This document shows positions 61,152-64,000 of a stretch of 64,000 bases of DNA, in pieces. The position numbers and the translations under genes are program-made. Every line of letters starts with the position of its first letter. The first letter of the stretch is position 1. The DNA is taken from the NCBI RefSeq assembly GCF_002003665.1, contig NZ_JATM01000001.1:558001-622000 (forward strand), in the 5' to 3' direction. The stretch comes from Bombella intestini (GTDB taxonomy: Bacteria; Pseudomonadota; Alphaproteobacteria; Acetobacterales; Acetobacteraceae). The notes beneath the pieces are model-generated. The model was not told the DNA's origin, made no database searches, and saw nothing but the letters and a program-made list of their open reading frames with translations.

Positions 61152-61228
61152 TGGTGCGCCCTGCTGGATTCGAACCAGCGACCCACAGCTTAGAAGGCTG
61201 TTGCTCTATCCAGCTGAGCTAAGGGCGC
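61152..61228 (-). tRNA. tRNA-Arg (TCT)
   Basis: A 77-base cloverleaf including an encoded CCA. Acceptor GCGCCCT, D-loop AGCTCAGCTGGATAGAGC, anticodon arm CAGCCTTCTAAGCTG (anticodon TCT) and T-loop GGTTCGAATCC are all clear. Confidence 0.96.
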
Positions 61229-61248
61229 TCTCGCCTTGCTGTGCAACG

Positions 61249-61325
61249 TGGTCGGGGCGCCCGGACTCGAACCGGGGGCCTCCTGTACCCAAAACAGGCG
61301 CGCTACCAGGCTGCGCCACGCCCCG
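61249..61325 (-). tRNA. tRNA-Pro (TGG)
   Basis: A 77-base cloverleaf with encoded CCA, 20 bases from tRNA-Arg. Acceptor CGGGGCG pairs with CGCCCCG, anticodon arm CCTGTTTTGGGTACAGG gives anticodon TGG, and the T-loop is GGTTCGAGTCC. Transcribed ahead of tRNA-Arg on the same strand, so the pair may be one unit. Confidence 0.96.
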
Positions 61326-61406
61326 ACGACGTGAAGCCCTTCTTAAAGGGACTTCCTTTTACAAGCAAGAGACTTTCTTGCCTAAAAAAAGTGTTTTTTC
61401 AAAAAA

Positions 61407-61946
61407 TTACGCTTTATGGCTCCGATTTAAAGGAGCAACAAACTGCGGTGCCATATCCCACGGGAACAAAACCCACGTATCTTGCGGCACTTCTGTTACA
61501 AAATGGTCCGTATAAGGCCGCCCATCCGGTTTGGCATATAAGCAGGCAAATACGGCTTTAGGCAGTATCTCCCGCACATAACGAGCCGTTACCCCTGAAT
61601 CCACCAGATCATCCACGATAAGGAAGCCTTCTCCATCGCCTGCGGCTTCAGGAGCTTTCAACAGTTTAGGTTCCTGCTGGGTCCCCTCCTCCCCTGCGTA
61701 ACTGGCAACAGACACACTCTCAATCAAGCGGCACCCCAATTCCCGCCCCAGAATGGCTGCAGGAATCAACCCACCCCGTGTGATCGCAACAATGCCACGA
61801 AACGGCCGATGTTTACGCATCAGTTCCGCAGCCAAAAACCGAGCATCCCGGTGCAGCTGATCCCACGTTACCGTCGCATAATTGATACTTTGTGAACCCT
61901 GTGTCTCTACGCCACCTGTCATAGTCTGCTCTTGCCCTTCACGCAT
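61407..61946 (-). CDS. gpt: Xanthine phosphoribosyltransferase (XGPRT type)
   Basis: Purine-salvage enzyme that joins xanthine (and guanine) to PRPP. The PRPP loop is FLIVDDLVDSGVTARYVREI; FRGIVAITRGGLIPAAIL forms the pyrophosphate loop, and the C-terminal WVLFPWDMAPQ supplies the purine-stacking and specificity residues typical of bacterial Gpt. 179 residues from ATG 61946; ATG 61922 would remove a variable leader. It stands between two groups of tRNA genes. Confidence 0.88.
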   Translation of the reverse strand: MREGQEQTMTGGVETQGSQSINYATVTWDQLHRDARFLAAELMRKHRPFRGIVAITRGGLIPAAILGRELGCRLIESVSVASYAGEEGTQQEPKLLKAPEAAGDGEGFLIVDDLVDSGVTARYVREILPKAVFACLYAKPDGRPYTDHFVTEVPQDTWVLFPWDMAPQFVAPLNRSHKA

Positions 61947-62025
61947 GTTTCAATCGTATCTCTCCATACGATAAGGCATGAAAAAGCAGAACCACAACAT
62001 GCTGATCTTTATATGCGAAAGGCAT

Positions 62026-62056
62026 AAAAAAAGGCCCACACCTTCACGGCTGGACC
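62026..62056 (-). terminator. Terminator of the promoter-distal tRNA-Asn copy
   Basis: On the minus strand GGTCCA-GCC pairs with GGT-TGGGCC (one bulged G) around a short loop, followed by TTTTTTT. It lies 13 bases after the tRNA 3' end. Confidence 0.8.
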
Positions 62057-62068
62057 TAAGAAAAAAGC

Positions 62069-62144
62069 TGGCTCCCGAAGTAGGACTCGAACCTACGACC
62101 CAGCGATTAACAGTCGCTTGCTCTACCAACTGAGCTATTCGGGA
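62069..62144 (-). tRNA. tRNA-Asn (GTT), copy 1
   Basis: A 76-base cloverleaf with encoded CCA. Acceptor TCCCGAA pairs with TTCGGGA, the anticodon arm GCGACTGTTAATCGC gives anticodon GTT, and the T-loop is GGTTCGAGTCC. Identical to copy 2. Confidence 0.97.
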
Positions 62145-62222
62145 TCAGCTGAGGTCTATCTACCCAATCTCTTCCGGCAGGTAAAGCCCTTTTTTTCAAT
62201 AGATTGGAAAATAATTAGCCAT

Positions 62223-62253
62223 AAAAAAAGGCCCGCACCTTTACGGTCGGACC
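62223..62253 (-). terminator. Terminator of the second tRNA-Asn copy
   Basis: Same structure as the hairpin at 62026-62056, with the A-T pair at the stem centre changed to G-C (GGTCCG/CGGGCC) and G-T changed to A-T, so the pairing is kept. Followed by TTTTTTT. Confidence 0.82.
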
Positions 62254-62265
62254 TAAGAAAAAAGC

Positions 62266-62341
62266 TGGCTCCCGAAGTAGGACTCGAACCTACGACCCAG
62301 CGATTAACAGTCGCTTGCTCTACCAACTGAGCTATTCGGGA
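62266..62341 (-). tRNA. tRNA-Asn (GTT), copy 2
   Basis: Identical in sequence to copy 1, 197 bases upstream in the direction of transcription. Each copy has its own terminator, so each probably has its own promoter within the repeated flank (62145-62190 and 62342-62387). Confidence 0.97.
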
Positions 62342-62417
62342 TCAGCTGAGGTCTATCTACCCAATCTCTTCTGGCAGGTAAAGCCCTCTGAACACATTTA
62401 TCGGCAAAAATCTTTCA

Positions 62418-62891
62418 TTAAACGTCCAACTCTTCCCGCCCCTCGGTCGCAAGCTGGTCTACACGGTCATTTTCTGCGTGTCCGGAATGGCCTTTCACCC
62501 AGTGCCACTCCACCTTATGCCGTTTGGCAGCTTCCAGAATACGCCGCCACAGATCCATATTAGCTACAGGGTCCCCTGATGCATTACGCCAGTTACGCCG
62601 CACCCAGCCCGTATGCCAACGGGTAATGCCATTCCGCAAATATTCACTATCTGTATAAAGATTGACCATACAAGGGCGTGTGAGGGTTTCCAACGCAACG
62701 GCGGCAGCTGTCAGCTCCATGCGGTTATTGGTCGTTTCCGCCTCTCCACCTTTCATGGTGCGTTCATGCCCCCGACAACGGAATAAAACCCCCCACCCGC
62801 CAGGGCCCGGGTTCGGCTTGCACCCGCCGTCTGTCCAGATTTCCACCTGTGTTGTGGGAGTTGACGTCCCCTCATCCGCTCTTTCAGACAT
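62418..62891 (-). CDS. rnhA: Ribonuclease HI
   Basis: Cleaves the RNA strand of RNA-DNA hybrids, removing primers and R-loops. The four catalytic acids are in IWTDGGCKPNPGPGGWG (Asp), NNRMELTAAAVALE (Glu), NLYTDSEYLRNGI (Asp) and ENDRVDQLATEG (Asp), with the handle region WHTGWVRRNWRN and the catalytic-loop HWVKGHSGH. 157 residues, complete. Overlaps thrB by eight bases, in the conserved alphaproteobacterial order ispH-thrB-rnhA. Confidence 0.97.
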   Translation of the reverse strand: MSERADEGTSTPTTQVEIWTDGGCKPNPGPGGWGVLFRCRGHERTMKGGEAETTNNRMELTAAAVALETLTRPCMVNLYTDSEYLRNGITRWHTGWVRRNWRNASGDPVANMDLWRRILEAAKRHKVEWHWVKGHSGHAENDRVDQLATEGREELDV

Positions 62892-63834
62892 CGGATACCT
62901 TCTGGAAATGATGAAGCCGCCGCTGATAAGCCCACGGATCCTTCTTGGTCACCAGAGCACCCGCTGGCGTATGCACCCAATCATACAGGCGGGTTAACAG
63001 AAAGCGCATGGAAGCACCCTGACACAAAACCGGCAACATCTTATGTTCTGCCGCAGTCAATGGGCGCACCTGCTCATACCCCCGCAGAAGAGCCTCTGCC
63101 CAATCCTGCCTATAATGACGCTCATCTTCAAAGCACCACGCATTCAGGCAAATGGCCAGATCGTAAGCAAGAAAATCCGTGCAGGCAAAATAAAAATCAA
63201 TAACGCCAGAGAGCTGCCCATCCCGAAAGAAAACGTTATCCATGAACAGATCGGCATGAATCTGCCCACGTGGCAGAGCATCCGCCACTGGCCATGACTT
63301 CACGATAGAGGAAAGTGCCGTGCGGGTCTCGGCAATTAAGGCCGCTACAGCTTGATCTCCGCCATCCGTACAGCGGGAGAAAAGCTCCACCCACCCTTCC
63401 GGGGCCAGAGCATTGGCCCTTTCGGCCTTGTAGCCCCGTCCCGCTTCATGCAGATGAGCCAGACCACGCCCGACCTGCTCGCACGCCTGCGGCGTCGCAG
63501 CCTCAAGAGACCGCCCCTCCAGAAAACTGACCAGAATAGCCGGACGCCCCGCCAGCTGACGGAGGGAGGCTCCATCCTTCGCCACGATAGGCTGAGGACA
63601 CGCAATGCCCTGCTCAGCTAGATGGGTCATCAAACCCAGAAACCAAGGCAATTCCTCCGGTTTCATGCGTTTTTCAAACAATGTCAGGATAAAACGGCCC
63701 TGAGTAGTCTCCACCAGGAAATTGCTGTTCTCAATCCCTTCCGCAATTCCGATGAAAGAACGAAGCTCCCCTACCTCATAAAGAGATAGGAAGCCCCGCA
63801 TATCTTCCTCGTGCAGTTCCGTATAAACCGCCAT
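62884..63834 (-). CDS. thrB: Homoserine kinase, ThrB type II (aminoglycoside-phosphotransferase fold)
   Basis: Phosphorylates homoserine in threonine synthesis. The protein belongs to the APH-fold homoserine kinases of alphaproteobacteria and pseudomonads rather than the GHMP type. IAEGIENSNFLVETTQGRFIL is the N-terminal nucleotide region, the catalytic loop is GQIHADLFMDNVFF and the metal motif is GVIDFYFACTDFLAYDLAI. 316 residues. It follows ispH by six bases and overlaps rnhA. Confidence 0.94.
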   Translation of the reverse strand: MAVYTELHEEDMRGFLSLYEVGELRSFIGIAEGIENSNFLVETTQGRFILTLFEKRMKPEELPWFLGLMTHLAEQGIACPQPIVAKDGASLRQLAGRPAILVSFLEGRSLEAATPQACEQVGRGLAHLHEAGRGYKAERANALAPEGWVELFSRCTDGGDQAVAALIAETRTALSSIVKSWPVADALPRGQIHADLFMDNVFFRDGQLSGVIDFYFACTDFLAYDLAICLNAWCFEDERHYRQDWAEALLRGYEQVRPLTAAEHKMLPVLCQGASMRFLLTRLYDWVHTPAGALVTKKDPWAYQRRLHHFQKVSDV

Positions 63835-63840
63835 GAGGTA

Positions 63841-64000
63841 TCAGACCGCATCAGAGAGCGGATGAGGAAGTCGGAAATTAATGTTCTCCTCCTTCACGAT
63901 ACGCTCTTCAATGGTAACATCATAACGAACAGACAGCTGTTCGATCATTTCCTGCACAAGGCTCTCTGGCGCAGAGGCACCAGCACTCATGCCCAGCGTT
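63841..64000 (-). CDS. ispH: HMBDP reductase IspH (LytB), C-terminal part
   Basis: Only the last 52 residues are in the window; the gene continues past the right edge. The visible part reads LGMSAGASAPESLVQEMIE, the ending of IspH, where a conserved 'T-A-G-A-S-x-P' loop lies near the active site, followed by VTIEERIVKEENINFRLP. IspH makes isopentenyl and dimethylallyl diphosphate in the final step of the MEP isoprenoid pathway. Upstream of thrB in the conserved order. Confidence 0.9.
   Translation of the reverse strand, partial: TLGMSAGASAPESLVQEMIEQLSVRYDVTIEERIVKEENINFRLPHPLSDAV

Larger units (their letters stand above)
62023..62387. repeat. Tandem 197-bp duplication carrying tRNA-Asn
   Basis: Positions 62023-62190 and 62220-62387 are direct repeats of about 168 bases at a 197-base offset, differing at a few positions. 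Each unit holds an identical tRNA-Asn and a terminator hairpin. The only unmatched stretch is the 29-base link 62191-62219. Confidence 0.9.

Noticed and set aside
61141-61561. Plus-strand open frames across the tRNA-Arg/tRNA-Pro pair
   Set aside because: The sequence is fully explained by two tRNA genes and the end of gpt on the minus strand; the frames also have no protein similarity.

Overview
The window looks like chromosomal core sequence from an alphaproteobacterium, most likely an acetic acid bacterium (Acetobacteraceae). The evidence is gene content and order: BamE beside a DUF177 gene, MucR and GapR regulators, ispH-thrB-rnhA, a complete mraZ-to-ftsZ division and cell-wall cluster followed by lpxC-bamD-recN-ligA, and metabolic genes common in this group (LutABC lactate oxidation, acetolactate synthase/decarboxylase, glucose-6-phosphate dehydrogenase). 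Genus cannot be fixed from sequence alone.

Layout. 1-7.4 kb: DUF177 (partial), bamE, a MarR regulator, rpsU, a GT39/GT83-type membrane glycosyltransferase with an Lrp regulator, trxB, a LysR regulator, ihfB and mucR. 7.5-12.8 kb: the most rearranged stretch, with an FUSC-family membrane protein, a GT4 glycosyltransferase whose frame runs into a decayed second copy of the FUSC 3' half, and a convergent paralogous GT4 gene. 13-18.1 kb: an FAH-family hydrolase, rmuC, tRNA-Ser, rplU-rpmA-obgE. 18.2-24.7 kb: lutABC, alsS and alsD with a divergent LysR gene; together these could take lactate to pyruvate, acetolactate and acetoin. 24.7-27.5 kb: gapR, zwf and a small membrane protein.

27.5-53.6 kb: RNase P RNA, then the division/cell-wall cluster mraZ, rsmH, ftsL, ftsI, murE, murF, mraY, murD, ftsW, murG, murC, murB, ddl, ftsQ, ftsA, ftsZ, all on one strand with many stop/start overlaps, then lpxC, bamD, recN and ligA. 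The mraZ operator is visible as four TGGG repeats at exact 10-bp spacing.

53.7-61 kb: an accessory stretch with an AT-rich GT8 glycosyltransferase, a CorC/CNNM-type membrane protein, a nicotinamidase, an exported glycoamylase-like protein, and an apparently unusual trio: a GT32-like transferase and two paralogous small proteins of no named family, all carrying a motif resembling fascin/ricin-type beta-trefoil repeats. 61.1-64 kb: tRNA-Arg, tRNA-Pro, a xanthine-type phosphoribosyltransferase, two tandem tRNA-Asn genes in a 197-bp duplication, rnhA, thrB and the 3' end of ispH.

No CRISPR array, prophage, insertion sequence or known defence system was seen. The best candidates for something new are the beta-trefoil/GT32 locus at 58.3-60.8 kb and the glycosyltransferase-FUSC mosaic at 9.8-11.6 kb.
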